Made by a program: the position numbers and the translations under genes. Positions 1 through 7,393 of a stretch of DNA of 64,000 nt are shown one piece after another. A model generated the notes under the pieces. The model searched no databases. It was not told the DNA's origin and saw nothing but the letters and a program-made list of their open reading frames with translations. Position 1 is the first letter of the stretch, and each line of letters begins with the position of its first letter. Origin of the DNA: UBA1020 sp964520495. GTDB lineage: Bacteria > Patescibacteriota > Saccharimonadia > Saccharimonadales > Saccharimonadaceae. The stretch covers positions 186,001-250,000 of the forward strand of contig CAZFMZ010000001.1 of NCBI GenBank assembly GCA_964520495.1, in the 5' to 3' direction.

Positions 1-650
1 GTCTGGTCGCCATGACCGCTGTAAAGTTGGTCAAACAGGCTGACGCTGTCTCGGAAGCTGCCGTCCGCATGTCGTGCGATGAGACGAAGCGCGTCATCCT
101 CGATCGTGATATGTTCGGCGGCGGCGATGCGGCGCAGATTCGTCACCAGATCTTCGATACTGGCGCGCTTGAACGCATGGCGCTGAGTACGACTGAGGAT
201 GGTTTCAGGTACTTTGTCGATGTCTGTCGTGGCTAGGATGAAAACGACATGCTCTGGCGGCTCCTCAAGGGTCTTCAAGAGTGCATTGAAGGCCGGTTTC
301 GACAGCATGTGTACTTCGTCAATGATATAGACTTTCTTCTTGGCGCTCACGGGTGCGGTCTGCACGCGTTCACGTAGGTCACGGATATCCTCGACACCGT
401 TATTGCTCGCCGCGTCAATCTCGATGATATCAAGATGAGTACTTTCGTCATCATACGGCAAGCCATTTAGCTCATGCGCCAGGATACGCGCGATTGAGGT
501 CTTACCAACACCCCGCGGGCCAGTAAACAGATAGGCGTGGGCAACCCGATCCTGGGTGATAGCCTGTGCGAGGAGCGACGTCACATGGGACTGCCCGACG
601 ATCTCGTCGAGCGAACGGCTACGGTACTTACGATATAGCGCCAGGCTCAT
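1..650 (-). CDS. dnaX: DNA polymerase III subunit gamma/tau, N-terminal part (gene runs off the left edge)
   Basis: Clamp-loader ATPase that opens and loads the sliding clamp during replication. About 216 N-terminal residues are visible, beginning MSLALYRKYR. Walker A is GPRGVGKTS (about residue 46), followed by IDAASNNGVEDIRDLRE, the Walker B IIDEVHML, and the sensor 1 region LEEPPEHVVFILATT, in the usual DnaX order. The loop between Walker A and the IDAASNNG motif normally carries four zinc-binding cysteines; here it is about a dozen residues (ELNGLPYDDESTHLD) with no cysteine. The usual cysteine of the RCQRF motif is also replaced (RTQRH). The mRNA probably starts at a TACAAT box near 690 and carries AAGGGGAG about 14 bases before the ATG, so the start is reasonably secure. 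The 3' part lies outside the window. Confidence 0.95.
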   Translation of the reverse strand, partial: MSLALYRKYRSRSLDEIVGQSHVTSLLAQAITQDRVAHAYLFTGPRGVGKTSIARILAHELNGLPYDDESTHLDIIEIDAASNNGVEDIRDLRERVQTAPVSAKKKVYIIDEVHMLSKPAFNALLKTLEEPPEHVVFILATTDIDKVPETILSRTQRHAFKRASIEDLVTNLRRIAAAEHITIEDDALRLIARHADGSFRDSVSLFDQLYSGHGDQ

Positions 651-718
651 AGTAGAGTCACACTCCCCTTCTTTATTTCTATATTGTACGACAGTCGGGG
701 CGTGACCAGCGTTGTGTT

Positions 719-1294
719 TTAGATGTGACCGCCTTCGCGCACATAGCAGCGGCCGCATAACGAATGATAGGTTACCTCGCCATTGCCGTCGATGGCTACC
801 TGATCACCCTCAAACACGTAGGCACCGTTCACGCGGCGACAGTTGAATTCCGCTTGGGAGCCACAGAAGCACATAGTCGGCAACTTCTCGATGTTATCCG
901 CTACCTCGAACAGGCGCTCACTACCGGCAAACAGCTGCGTACGAAAATCCGCCCGCAGACCATAGGCGATCACCGAGATGTCATCGTGTTTCGTCAGGCG
1001 GAACAGTTGGCCAATCTGTTCTCGGCTAAGAAACTGCGCTTCGTCAACCAATACGCATGCCACGTTGTCATGCGACCGGACGGCCGTTTCAACGTCAGTT
1101 TCCGGGGTTGCCAAGACGTCGGCGATACGAGAGTGACCGCCCCGCGCCATCACCCTGGCATCATCCTTGGTATCGATAGTTGGCTTCACCACGACCACTT
1201 TCAGGCCGCGCTCCTCATAGTTGTAGGCGGTCTTTATGAGCGTGTCGCTCTTCCCGCTGTTCATCGCTCCGTATTTGAAATGCAGTTTTGCCAT
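719..1294 (-). CDS. tdk: Thymidine kinase (type II)
   Basis: Phosphorylates thymidine to dTMP with ATP, a salvage route beside the de novo genes at 4-7 kb. The 191 residues match the type II family: P-loop GAMNSGKSDTLIK near the N-terminus, Walker B-like VLVDEAQFL in the middle, and a C-terminal zinc module with paired cysteines (MCFCGS and CGRCYV). Length is normal. The start codon lies 8 bases after an extended -10 box (TGCTACACT) with no room for a Shine-Dalgarno site, so the mRNA is predicted to be leaderless. That promoter abuts the terminator hairpin of the upstream gene. Confidence 0.96.
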   Translation of the reverse strand: MAKLHFKYGAMNSGKSDTLIKTAYNYEERGLKVVVVKPTIDTKDDARVMARGGHSRIADVLATPETDVETAVRSHDNVACVLVDEAQFLSREQIGQLFRLTKHDDISVIAYGLRADFRTQLFAGSERLFEVADNIEKLPTMCFCGSQAEFNCRRVNGAYVFEGDQVAIDGNGEVTYHSLCGRCYVREGGHI

Positions 1295-1302
1295 TACTTT
1301 TT

Positions 1303-1311
1303 AGTGTAGCA
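1303..1311 (-). promoter_or_regulatory. Extended -10 promoter of tdk, leaderless type
   Basis: TGCTACACT on the minus strand ends 8 bases before the tdk ATG. Transcription would begin within about 2 bases of the start codon. The box touches the terminator hairpin of the upstream gene. Confidence 0.6.
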
Positions 1312-1339
1312 AAAACGCGACCATGACAGGTCGCGTTTT
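1312..1339 (-). terminator. Intrinsic terminator of the 1357-1872 gene
   Basis: Inverted repeat AAAACGCGACC / GGTCGCGTTTT with a 6-base loop, starting about 20 bases after the stop codon. The minus-strand copy ends in a T run. Confidence 0.85.
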
Positions 1340-1356
1340 CTCATTGTGCGGTGAAC

Positions 1357-1872
1357 CTAGAGGGCCGCTTCGACCGCTGCCCAGGTAGCATCCTGGTTTT
1401 CGGTCGGTACGATGATGGTGACCTGGTCGCCGACGTTGATACGGAAGTACGTCACGCTCGCCAGCAGGATGCGGTACTCCTTGCCATTGGCTTCGACATA
1501 GTACGCCCCGTCATGCTGAGTCAGGGTGCCGATGACCTGGGTACGCGGTACCGGACCGATTTGCTTGTAGATAAAGCTACCGTCGTCGGCAATCGTCAGT
1601 TTGAGGATGTCACCTTCGACCAACTTAGACTTTGAAGCGTAATTGGCAGGTACCGGGTATTCCTTGCCATCGGGGCCGGCCATTTTTTGTCCATCGAAGA
1701 CACCCTCGACAACCTTGCCGCTAACGTCTTCACGACTGTTCGTTGGAGTGACGACATGTCCGTCGTCGCCGATGATGCTAATCAGCAGCTCTTTGGCAGC
1801 AGCAATGTTCGTCTCAGCCTCCTGAATGAGGGAGCGAAGCCGCTTCACCTGTTTCTCTGGTAATTCAGACAT
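1357..1872 (-). CDS. Conserved-looking protein of unknown function, coiled coil plus beta-rich domain
   Basis: 171 residues, not recognised. Residues 1-35 (EKQVKRLRSLIQEAETNIAA) look like an amphipathic helix or short coiled coil. Residues 50-171 are rich in V/I/T/G with repeated short beta-type segments (VEGVFDGQKM, VEGDILKLTIADDG, GDQVTIIVPTE), which could be an OB- or SH3-like barrel; that fold is inference only. There is no signal peptide or membrane segment, so it is probably cytosolic. It has its own promoter (TATAAT at 1920-1925, about 40-base leader) and terminator, so it is a single-gene unit between rplJL and tdk. Confidence 0.75.
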   Translation of the reverse strand: MSELPEKQVKRLRSLIQEAETNIAAAKELLISIIGDDGHVVTPTNSREDVSGKVVEGVFDGQKMAGPDGKEYPVPANYASKSKLVEGDILKLTIADDGSFIYKQIGPVPRTQVIGTLTQHDGAYYVEANGKEYRILLASVTYFRINVGDQVTIIVPTENQDATWAAVEAAL

Positions 1873-1919
1873 ATTGCTCGCAGTATCCTTTGTCTGTTTT
1901 ATGCAGTAATAATAACTCC

Positions 1920-1925
1920 ATTATA
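1920..1925 (-). promoter_or_regulatory. -10 box of the 1357-1872 gene
   Basis: TATAAT on the minus strand, with a TTGACT-like -35 upstream (about 20-base spacer; about 18 to the overlapping TATATA). The predicted leader is about 40 bases. Confidence 0.5.
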
Positions 1926-2014
1926 TACCAAAACTGGAAATTAAAAGTCAACATTATTTTTATCCACACGGATTTCAGGGGTCAAAATGACTTCGTTGTA
2001 TTTTTTGGCAACTG

Positions 2015-2044
2015 AAAACCACCCCTGTTAATCAGGGGTGGTTT
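2015..2044 (-). terminator. Intrinsic terminator after rplL
   Basis: AACCACCCCTG / CAGGGGTGGTT stem with a 5-base loop, flanked by A and T runs, just after the rplL stop. Confidence 0.9.
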
Positions 2045-2072
2045 CATGTCGCAACAATGTAGTCGATGTAAA

Positions 2073-2453
2073 TTAGCTAAGCTCGACGGTTGCGCCAGCT
2101 TCTTCGAGGCTCTTCTTGGCTGCCTCAGCTTCGTCCTTGGATACCTTTTCCTTGACAGGAGCAGGTGCGCCGTCGACGATTGCCTTGGCTTCACCCAGAC
2201 CGAGACCGGTCAGTTCCTTGACGGCTTTGATGACGGCAACCTTCTGGCCACCGGCGTCCTTCAGGGTGACGGTGAATTCGGTCTTTTCGTCAGCGGCGTC
2301 GCCAGCGTCACCACCGGCGGCAGGACCGGCGACCGCGACTGCGGCTGCAGCCGGCTCAATGCCGTATTCGTCCTTCAGGACATTCTTCAATTCGTTTACT
2401 TCGAGGACGGTCAGCTTAGTCAGCTCTTCCGCCAGTTTCTTTACATCAGCCAT
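2073..2453 (-). CDS. rplL: 50S ribosomal protein bL12 (L7/L12)
   Basis: Stalk protein that recruits translation GTPases to the ribosome. 126 residues: N-terminal dimerisation domain (ADVKKLAEELTKLTVLEVNE), an Ala/Gly hinge (AAAAVAVAGPAAGGDAGDAA, about residues 35-55), and a C-terminal domain with KTEFTVTLKDAG and KVAVIKAVKELTGLGLGEAK. The length is typical. It follows rplJ by about 28 bases in the usual rplJ-rplL order and is followed by a strong terminator. It is expected to be present in several copies per ribosome and regulated with rplJ through the upstream L10 leader. Confidence 0.98.
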   Translation of the reverse strand: MADVKKLAEELTKLTVLEVNELKNVLKDEYGIEPAAAAVAVAGPAAGGDAGDAADEKTEFTVTLKDAGGQKVAVIKAVKELTGLGLGEAKAIVDGAPAPVKEKVSKDEAEAAKKSLEEAGATVELS

Positions 2454-2481
2454 TGTATGACTCCTTTATTATTCTTACAGA

Positions 2482-3006
2482 TTAACTTGTAGCTTTAGCT
2501 TCCACACCATCGAGCAGTGCGTGAAGGTTGCCAGAAAGCGCATTGGTAACGTCGTGTACCGGGCTGAGCAGCTGGGCGACGACTTCGGCGATAAGCTGGT
2601 TCTTGCTTGGCAGACCAGCCAGGGCCTTGACGTCACTTTCACTGAGGGCCAGACCTTCGTCCGAGAAACCGCCCATCAGCTTGAGGGCCGGGTGGGTTTT
2701 CGCGAACTTGTCGAGCACCTGAGCCGGTGCGACCTCGTCGTCAGCGCTGATCGCGTAGAGAAGTTGTCCCTGCAAGCCCGACGTGTCGGTCTGCTTGTAG
2801 GTGTCAACGCTCTCAAGGGCGACGCGGACCAGTCGGTTCTTGATGACCGTGATGGTCACGCCGGCTTCGCGAGCTTGAGCACGCAGTTCCTGTACGTCGG
2901 CGACGGTCAGGTCCTTGTACTCAGCGAAGACGGTGAGCTTAGCGGTAGCGAGCGAATCGCTCATCTTGGCAACTAAAGCTTGTTTTTTATCGCGGGTAAT
3001 TGCCAT
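2482..3006 (-). CDS. rplJ: 50S ribosomal protein uL10
   Basis: Base of the ribosomal stalk, binding 23S rRNA and anchoring bL12 dimers. 174 residues beginning MAITRDKKQALVAKMSDSLA, with the family segments VFAEYKDLTVADVQELRAQ and VIKNRLVRVALE, and a C-terminal helix for bL12 binding. It is first in a two-gene unit with rplL, preceded by a recognisable L10 leader (3085-3148). That leader suggests feedback by the uL10-bL12 complex, as in other bacteria. Confidence 0.97.
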   Translation of the reverse strand: MAITRDKKQALVAKMSDSLATAKLTVFAEYKDLTVADVQELRAQAREAGVTITVIKNRLVRVALESVDTYKQTDTSGLQGQLLYAISADDEVAPAQVLDKFAKTHPALKLMGGFSDEGLALSESDVKALAGLPSKNQLIAEVVAQLLSPVHDVTNALSGNLHALLDGVEAKATS

Positions 3007-3084
3007 AAAAATCCTTTACTTTAGTGTTTAAAAAATCGACCACATTGTTAACGTACAGGTCGACATCACGCGTAGTGAAACAGG

Positions 3085-3148
3085 ATTGATTGCCTCGGTA
3101 GCGGATTAAGTCACCTTCAGGTAACGGCTACTGTCTTCGGTAATGTCT
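3085..3148 (-). ncRNA. Ribosomal L10 leader (autoregulatory mRNA structure)
   Basis: Read on the minus strand, a hairpin GTTACC-TGAA-GGTGAC sits inside an outer stem GTAGC/GCTAC, with the single-stranded segment TTAATCC just before the 3' half of the outer stem and GAGG after it. This matches the known L10 leader layout (AGAC..., UUAAUCC, CGAGG). It lies directly upstream of rplJ. Known role: the uL10-bL12 complex binds it and represses the operon. Stem pairing was checked by eye. Confidence 0.85.
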
Positions 3149-3154
3149 GGAGTG

Positions 3155-3163
3155 ATTGTAACA
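3155..3163 (-). promoter_or_regulatory. Extended -10 promoter of rplJL
   Basis: TGTTACAAT on the minus strand. A start about 7 bases downstream would place the whole L10 leader in the transcript. Confidence 0.55.
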
Positions 3164-3194
3164 GATAATAGCCAGCAGCACAAGCCACGCGGCA

Positions 3195-3223
3195 TGGACA
3201 ATTAAGCGTAAGTGTGCTATAAT
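3195..3223 (+). promoter_or_regulatory. Strong promoter of the 3234 gene, leaderless type
   Basis: TGGACA, 17-base spacer, then TATAAT with an upstream TG (TGCTATAAT). The -10 box ends 10 bases before the GTG start, leaving about 3-4 bases of leader. Confidence 0.7.
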
Positions 3224-3233
3224 AGTTCGAATT

Positions 3234-4088
3234 GTGAGTAATAATATTGAAACGCACCAGGAGCGGCTGTTGCCGACCTATCGCTGGGACGAAGATGACA
3301 AATTATCCGATTCAGAAACGGAGCTACGCACCCATACCTCGCGGCTGCTGAATGATTTCAGGTCTCATGCGGTTAAGGCGGGCATTGATGACCTCCCTCC
3401 GAGTGACATCATCGACGCCATCGCAACCATGAACGTCGCGAAACGATCTTCGGCGACTCGTCGGGCTGAACATCTGATTGCCGATGGGGTTATCCAGCGA
3501 CCACCGGCATCATTGATCCCTACCTTCATGCAGAGCGGCCATGAGATTATCGGCCTGGAGGATAGGTACATGACGAACGACCACCCGAGCCAGGAACTGT
3601 TTGCGTACAATCGATTGGCCAAACGATCGTGGTTGAACCGTCGTTTCGGTGAACATTGCCTACGGGCAATTAGGTTCGCTCACCCTCACGGCATCGTCAG
3701 AGCATCGGACACGCCGACCCGTGTCAAAGCCCATTCGACCGCTCATGTCGGCATGCAGACGGCCCAGGCCAAATCTCAAGAGGAGTGGGTAATCGTCTCA
3801 AGCAAGTCGCCGATTGCAACCATCGAGGAAAAAGGTCGGCAGGCCTCCCTTATCTCGCGCGTTACCGGTGCGGTGGACCTGACGAGCCCGGCTTTGAAGC
3901 CGGATGTCATCGATGCGATTAGCGATTTGGCGCGCCATGAGATCGTTCCGGAACATGCCGCTACTACCGTCATCGGCCAGAAGGCGGTTCTACTCGACGC
4001 GATTGTCAATCACGACGAACGCGAAGACAACCCGTTCTATCCGGTTATTCAGACTGTGTACCTGACGCAGCTTGCGCAGAAACCATAG
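3234..4088 (+). CDS. Protein of unknown function
   Basis: 284 residues starting at GTG; no family recognised. No signal peptide, no membrane segment and hardly any cysteine, so probably a soluble cytosolic protein. The N-terminal third is charged and helix-like (DDKLSDSETELRTHTSRLLN, IDAIATMNVAKRSSATRRAE). A middle part has aromatic and basic residues (RLAKRSWLNRRFGEHCLRAI), and a C-terminal helical stretch runs from about residue 215. A good promoter sits immediately upstream, predicting a leaderless mRNA. The last 44 bases overlap the 3' end of tmk on the opposite strand. Confidence 0.8.
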   Translation: MSNNIETHQERLLPTYRWDEDDKLSDSETELRTHTSRLLNDFRSHAVKAGIDDLPPSDIIDAIATMNVAKRSSATRRAEHLIADGVIQRPPASLIPTFMQSGHEIIGLEDRYMTNDHPSQELFAYNRLAKRSWLNRRFGEHCLRAIRFAHPHGIVRASDTPTRVKAHSTAHVGMQTAQAKSQEEWVIVSSKSPIATIEEKGRQASLISRVTGAVDLTSPALKPDVIDAISDLARHEIVPEHAATTVIGQKAVLLDAIVNHDEREDNPFYPVIQTVYLTQLAQKP

Positions 4089-4743
4089 CGCGGATATCCT
4101 CTTGGATATCATGAATAGGACGCATCTCACCGTTCTCGTTGACGCACGATAGGGCGACAAACTCATCCGGGTATAACGTGCATAGTTCCTCGAAATTCGA
4201 CTTCGCTTTCTCAAGATGGTCAGCGTCGGCTTCATGGATATCGCGTTTGAGCGTGGTGTAGTCACGGGCTGCTTTCTTATCGACATTCGTCTGCATATGC
4301 TCAGTCGGCATGACCAGAACGATGGTCATATCCGGCTTAGGGATGCCCAAGACGTCATATTCGGTAATTTTCGTTCGTTCATAGAAAGCGTTGCGCGTCG
4401 CAGCCTCATCAATCTTTGCGCCTTGGTGGGCCAGGTTGCTCGCCATATAGCGGTCAGCGATGACGACGGAATTTGCGTCTGATAATGCGAGCCGAAGCTC
4501 GGCACTGGCTGCGAAGCGATCAATTGCGTAAGGGAGCACGCCGAGATCGGCCGGCACGTCATTGGCATTGCCATACGCACCGTTCAAGTATCTCTCGACA
4601 TAATAGGCCGAGTCGTTGCCGTAGCGAGGAAAGCTAATCTTGATCACGGTCATCCCCTGACCTGTCAGGTGCTGGAACAGCAGCTCGGCATGGGTTCCCT
4701 TGCCCGAGCCGTCACCGCCTTCAATCGCGATGAACCGCCCCAT
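4045..4743 (-). CDS. tmk: Thymidylate kinase-like protein
   Basis: Phosphorylates dTMP to dTDP, the step after thymidylate synthase. 232 residues: P-loop IEGGDGSGKGTHAE at the N-terminus, a DR(Y) motif (VVIADRYMASNLAHQ) around residue 95, and the substrate loop region FPRYGNDSAYYVERYLNGAYG. It is slightly longer than the usual 205-215 residues and begins 4 bases after the dcd-like gene, so the two are one transcript. The 3' end overlaps the convergent unknown gene by 44 bases. Confidence 0.9.
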   Translation of the reverse strand: MGRFIAIEGGDGSGKGTHAELLFQHLTGQGMTVIKISFPRYGNDSAYYVERYLNGAYGNANDVPADLGVLPYAIDRFAASAELRLALSDANSVVIADRYMASNLAHQGAKIDEAATRNAFYERTKITEYDVLGIPKPDMTIVLVMPTEHMQTNVDKKAARDYTTLKRDIHEADADHLEKAKSNFEELCTLYPDEFVALSCVNENGEMRPIHDIQEDIRAMVSAQAASGTQSE

Positions 4744-4746
4744 CGC

Positions 4747-5469
4747 CTACTTGACCCCTTCGCTCAGTCCTTCGATGACCGGCGCCGCCATGCGGGTGTC
4801 CTTGAACGCTCGTGGGAGCATCATCTCTGGTCTCCAGGTACGAATGAGTTCGTCAAGGTCGTCGGTATGCTGGTATTTGCCGCTCATTCCGCCCCGGCCA
4901 GTGGCGTAACCACCTTCAACCGGGCCTGTATGATGGAATATCAGTTGACCAACGCGCTCGCCTACCGGCAGTACGACGCTTTCATGCATGTTGAGGTTGT
5001 AGATTTCAAGTGTGATGCGGTTAATGTAGCCTGGATCGACCCAGCCGGCGTCAAAACAGACCGCTACGCCGTTACGACCCCAACTTGAGCGGCTCTTCAC
5101 CTCACAGGCACCGCCGTGCGCCCGGATGCCGACGAACTCATGGGTGTGGGCCAGGATCCGTTCACCAGGCTGCAACACGATGATCGGGTGATCGGCCGGG
5201 ATGTTAGTGAACGGCTTCAGTCCATTCTTATCACACCATGCGTTGTGCGGCATGGCTTCGAGCGGTCCTTTGAAGTAGCGAGCCACGTCGGCTTCGTCAA
5301 ACGGGTTGTAGACGCCGCTTGATTCGGCCTGGTACTCCTGCTTGTAGAAATAGTGGCCCAATGTGAAGTCGAGGCTCGCCTCGGACACGTGATGTTTGTT
5401 GAATGGCACGCTGACGATGGTTCCGTCATTGACGGCCGAAAGGATCTCGGTGTTACTGTATACTCCCAT
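4747..5469 (-). CDS. dcd: dCTP deaminase / dUTPase-superfamily protein
   Basis: Likely makes dUMP or dUTP from dCTP and so feeds thymidylate synthase. Core motifs of the trimeric dUTPase/DCD fold are visible: ILAHTHEFVG, CEVKSRSSWGRNG, DAGWVDPGYINRITLEIYN (containing the catalytic-type Glu) and GERVGQLIF. At 240 residues it is about 50 longer than E. coli Dcd, with extra sequence after the N-terminal strand (about residues 45-80) and a C-terminal tail. Whether it is monofunctional or a bifunctional DCD-DUT cannot be decided here. An extended -10 (TGCTACAAT, 5481-5489) ends 11 bases before the ATG; tmk follows. Confidence 0.85.
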   Translation of the reverse strand: MGVYSNTEILSAVNDGTIVSVPFNKHHVSEASLDFTLGHYFYKQEYQAESSGVYNPFDEADVARYFKGPLEAMPHNAWCDKNGLKPFTNIPADHPIIVLQPGERILAHTHEFVGIRAHGGACEVKSRSSWGRNGVAVCFDAGWVDPGYINRITLEIYNLNMHESVVLPVGERVGQLIFHHTGPVEGGYATGRGGMSGKYQHTDDLDELIRTWRPEMMLPRAFKDTRMAAPVIEGLSEGVK

Positions 5470-5480
5470 AAACTTGCTTC

Positions 5481-5489
5481 ATTGTAGCA
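5481..5489 (-). promoter_or_regulatory. Extended -10 promoter of dcd-tmk, short or no leader
   Basis: TGCTACAAT on the minus strand, 11 bases before the start codon, so only about 4 bases of leader. Confidence 0.55.
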
Positions 5490-5495
5490 TACGCC

Positions 5496-5879
5496 TTAGA
5501 CGTCAGTCGCGAGTTTGATCAGATGGGCATGATGATGACTGACCGTACGTGAAGTGTTTGCCGGCGCGCGGGAATAGAGCGAGTAGCCATCGGCTTCATA
5601 ATCTGTCACCAGGCGGAAGAACTCCTTGGCCTCCTCATTCGAGAACTCGGTGAAATGGGTAATATGCCGCATGGGTACTATCATGTAGTGGCTAACTACG
5701 GGAAGCTCGTCCCAAATGCTGTAGGGGAACCTGTTTGGGAGGATGCGGAAGTGCTCATTGGTCGCCACGGGCCGAGTCGAGACGCTTTCTTGCGGATCGC
5801 AAAGGATGCATTCACCAGTATAGCTGGCTCGGTACTCATCGTACGCGGCCTGGGTACGGCTGTCTCGGTGACTCATCAT
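5496..5879 (-). CDS. HIT-family nucleotide-binding protein
   Basis: 127 residues. An N-terminal CILCDP element is followed by FPYSIWDELPVVSHYMIVP and MRHITHFTEFSNEE, and the C-terminal signature SHHHAHLIKL is the HIT triad (H-x-H-x-H). HIT proteins are nucleotide hydrolases or transferases (Ap4A, AMP-amidates); the exact substrate cannot be told. A start at the second ATG (5876) is also possible. The mRNA should be leaderless: TGCTAGAAT ends 7 bases upstream, and its TGC abuts the TGC of the folA promoter on the other strand. Confidence 0.88.
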   Translation of the reverse strand: MMSHRDSRTQAAYDEYRASYTGECILCDPQESVSTRPVATNEHFRILPNRFPYSIWDELPVVSHYMIVPMRHITHFTEFSNEEAKEFFRLVTDYEADGYSLYSRAPANTSRTVSHHHAHLIKLATDV

Positions 5880-5886
5880 CCTTACG

Positions 5887-5904
5887 ATTCTAGCATGCTA
5901 CACT
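5887..5904. promoter_or_regulatory. Back-to-back divergent extended -10 promoters (HIT gene and folA)
   Basis: The minus strand reads TGCTAGAAT (5895-5887) and the plus strand reads TGCTACACT (5896-5904). The two TGC elements together form the palindrome GCATGC. The start codons lie 7 bases beyond each box. The two boxes are too close for two polymerases at once. Confidence 0.6.
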
Positions 5905-5911
5905 TTTATAT

Positions 5912-6394
5912 ATGAAAGCCATCGTGGTAGCTATGGACAGGCAGAATGGTATCGGTGCCGACAACGATTTGCTTTGGCAGCGGGACCTTCCGGCCGACCT
6001 GGCCCATTTCAAGCGGCTGACAAGTGGCGGCTCGATCGTCATGGGGCGCAAGACGTTTGAAAGCATCGGCCGACCTCTGCCAGACAGAGAGAATATCGTC
6101 GTGTCGTCTACGCCGACGGGCGTAAAAGGCGTGTTGACGGCGGTCAGTCTACCTTCGGCCTATGAACTTGCTCGCTACCCTATCTTCGTCATCGGCGGCG
6201 GTCAGATATATGCGCAGTCGATTGACGACATGGACGTGCTATACGTGACTGAAGTCGATGCTGAGTTTGCGCAGGCGACCGTCTTCTTCCCAGCGATAGA
6301 TTCGAATGTATGGCGCGAAGCATCACGTGAGCACCACGAGGCGGATGAACGAAACAAGTATGCGTTCGACTTCGTCACGTACGAACGACGCTAG
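5912..6394 (+). CDS. folA: Dihydrofolate reductase
   Basis: Reduces dihydrofolate to tetrahydrofolate with NADPH, recycling the cofactor used by ThyA next door. 160 residues: IVVAMDRQNGIGADNDLLWQ (Trp and catalytic acid region), IVMGRKTFESIGRPLPDREN, and VIGGGQIYAQ (NADPH-binding turn). The length is typical of chromosomal DHFR. The -10 box ends 7 bases before the ATG with no Shine-Dalgarno site, so it is predicted leaderless. The stop codon overlaps the convergent thyA stop in a shared CTAG. Confidence 0.97.
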   Translation: MKAIVVAMDRQNGIGADNDLLWQRDLPADLAHFKRLTSGGSIVMGRKTFESIGRPLPDRENIVVSSTPTGVKGVLTAVSLPSAYELARYPIFVIGGGQIYAQSIDDMDVLYVTEVDAEFAQATVFFPAIDSNVWREASREHHEADERNKYAFDFVTYERR

Positions 6395-7308
6395 ACCGCG
6401 ATCGGCGCCTTTATGGCCGGGTGCGGATCGTAGCCTTCCAGCGTGAAGTCATCAATGGTGAAATCAAAGATATTTTTGACATCCGGGTTAAGTCGCATGG
6501 TCGGTAATTGCCGGGTTTCACGGGAGAGTTGTTCCTTCACTTGCTCGACATGGTTCAGATAGATATGGGCGTCACCAAACGTATGGACGAATTCACCGAG
6601 TTTCAGACCGGTGACCTGCGCGACCATCATGGTTAGGAGTGCGTAGCTGGCGATATTGAACGGTACACCCAGGAACGTGTCGGCGGAACGCTGATAGAGC
6701 TGGCAGCTTAGCTTTCCATCATTCACATAGAACTGGAACAGGCTGTGGCAAGGCGGCAGGCCTGCCTTGGCCATCTCCTTGATGTCGGCTACGTTCCAAG
6801 CGCTGACGATGATGCGCCGAGAATCAGGATTATGCTTCAACGTGTCGATGACTTCAGTGATCTGGTCGATTTCGCCGCCCTGCCCATCCGGCCAATGGCG
6901 CCACTGGTAGCCGTAGACTGGCCCGAGCTCCCCATATTCGCGGGCGAACTCATGATCAGAACGAATCCGTTCACGGAACTCCTCGATTTTCTGGTTCCAT
7001 GCATCAGAGCCAACCTTGGGAATTTCCTGGTTTGTGCGCTGTAACCAGGCTTTGAACGGCCACTCGTCCCAAATGTGGACGTTGTTCTTTACCAGGTATT
7101 CGATATTGCTGTCACCTTGCAAAAACCACAATAGTTCGTGAATGATGCCGCGCAGGAAAAGTTTCTTGGTTGTGACAGCTGGAAAGCCTTCACTAAGATC
7201 GAAGCGCAATTGCCGGCCGAACACGCTTTTCGTGCCGGTGCCGGTGCGGTCACTCTTTTCTGTGCCGTTATCCATGATGTCTTGAAGTAGGTCTAAGTAC
7301 TGACGCAT
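6391..7308 (-). CDS. thyA: Thymidylate synthase
   Basis: Methylates dUMP to dTMP using methylene-tetrahydrofolate. 305 residues: RTGTGTKSVFGRQLRFDLS at the N-terminus, catalytic Cys in GLPPCHSLFQFYV, the Arg pair DSRRIIVSAWN, and LSCQLYQRSADTFLGVPFNI. It is longer than the 264-residue E. coli enzyme because of an insertion around residues 85-125 (DAWNQKIEEFRERIRSD region), like the Lactobacillus type. The start is supported by GAGGGGAAAC just upstream and a TGCTATGCT -10 box. It is convergent with folA, sharing the CTAG of both stops. Confidence 0.98.
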   Translation of the reverse strand: MRQYLDLLQDIMDNGTEKSDRTGTGTKSVFGRQLRFDLSEGFPAVTTKKLFLRGIIHELLWFLQGDSNIEYLVKNNVHIWDEWPFKAWLQRTNQEIPKVGSDAWNQKIEEFRERIRSDHEFAREYGELGPVYGYQWRHWPDGQGGEIDQITEVIDTLKHNPDSRRIIVSAWNVADIKEMAKAGLPPCHSLFQFYVNDGKLSCQLYQRSADTFLGVPFNIASYALLTMMVAQVTGLKLGEFVHTFGDAHIYLNHVEQVKEQLSRETRQLPTMRLNPDVKNIFDFTIDDFTLEGYDPHPAIKAPIAV

Positions 7309-7344
7309 GTTTCCCCTCGTTTTACTCTTTAAAGCATAGCAAAA

Positions 7345-7371
7345 CGTCCGCCGCTTGGGTAGCGACGGACG
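7345..7371 (-). terminator. Intrinsic terminator after rplA
   Basis: CGTCCG-x-CGC / GCG-x-CGGACG stem followed by TTTT on the minus strand, shortly after the rplA stop. Confidence 0.8.
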
Positions 7372-7393
7372 AATGAACGAATCGTTCAGTGTA

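Noticed and set aside
764..1309. 181-residue plus-strand frame opposite tdk
   Set aside because: Antisense shadow of thymidine kinase, without a promoter or ribosome site.
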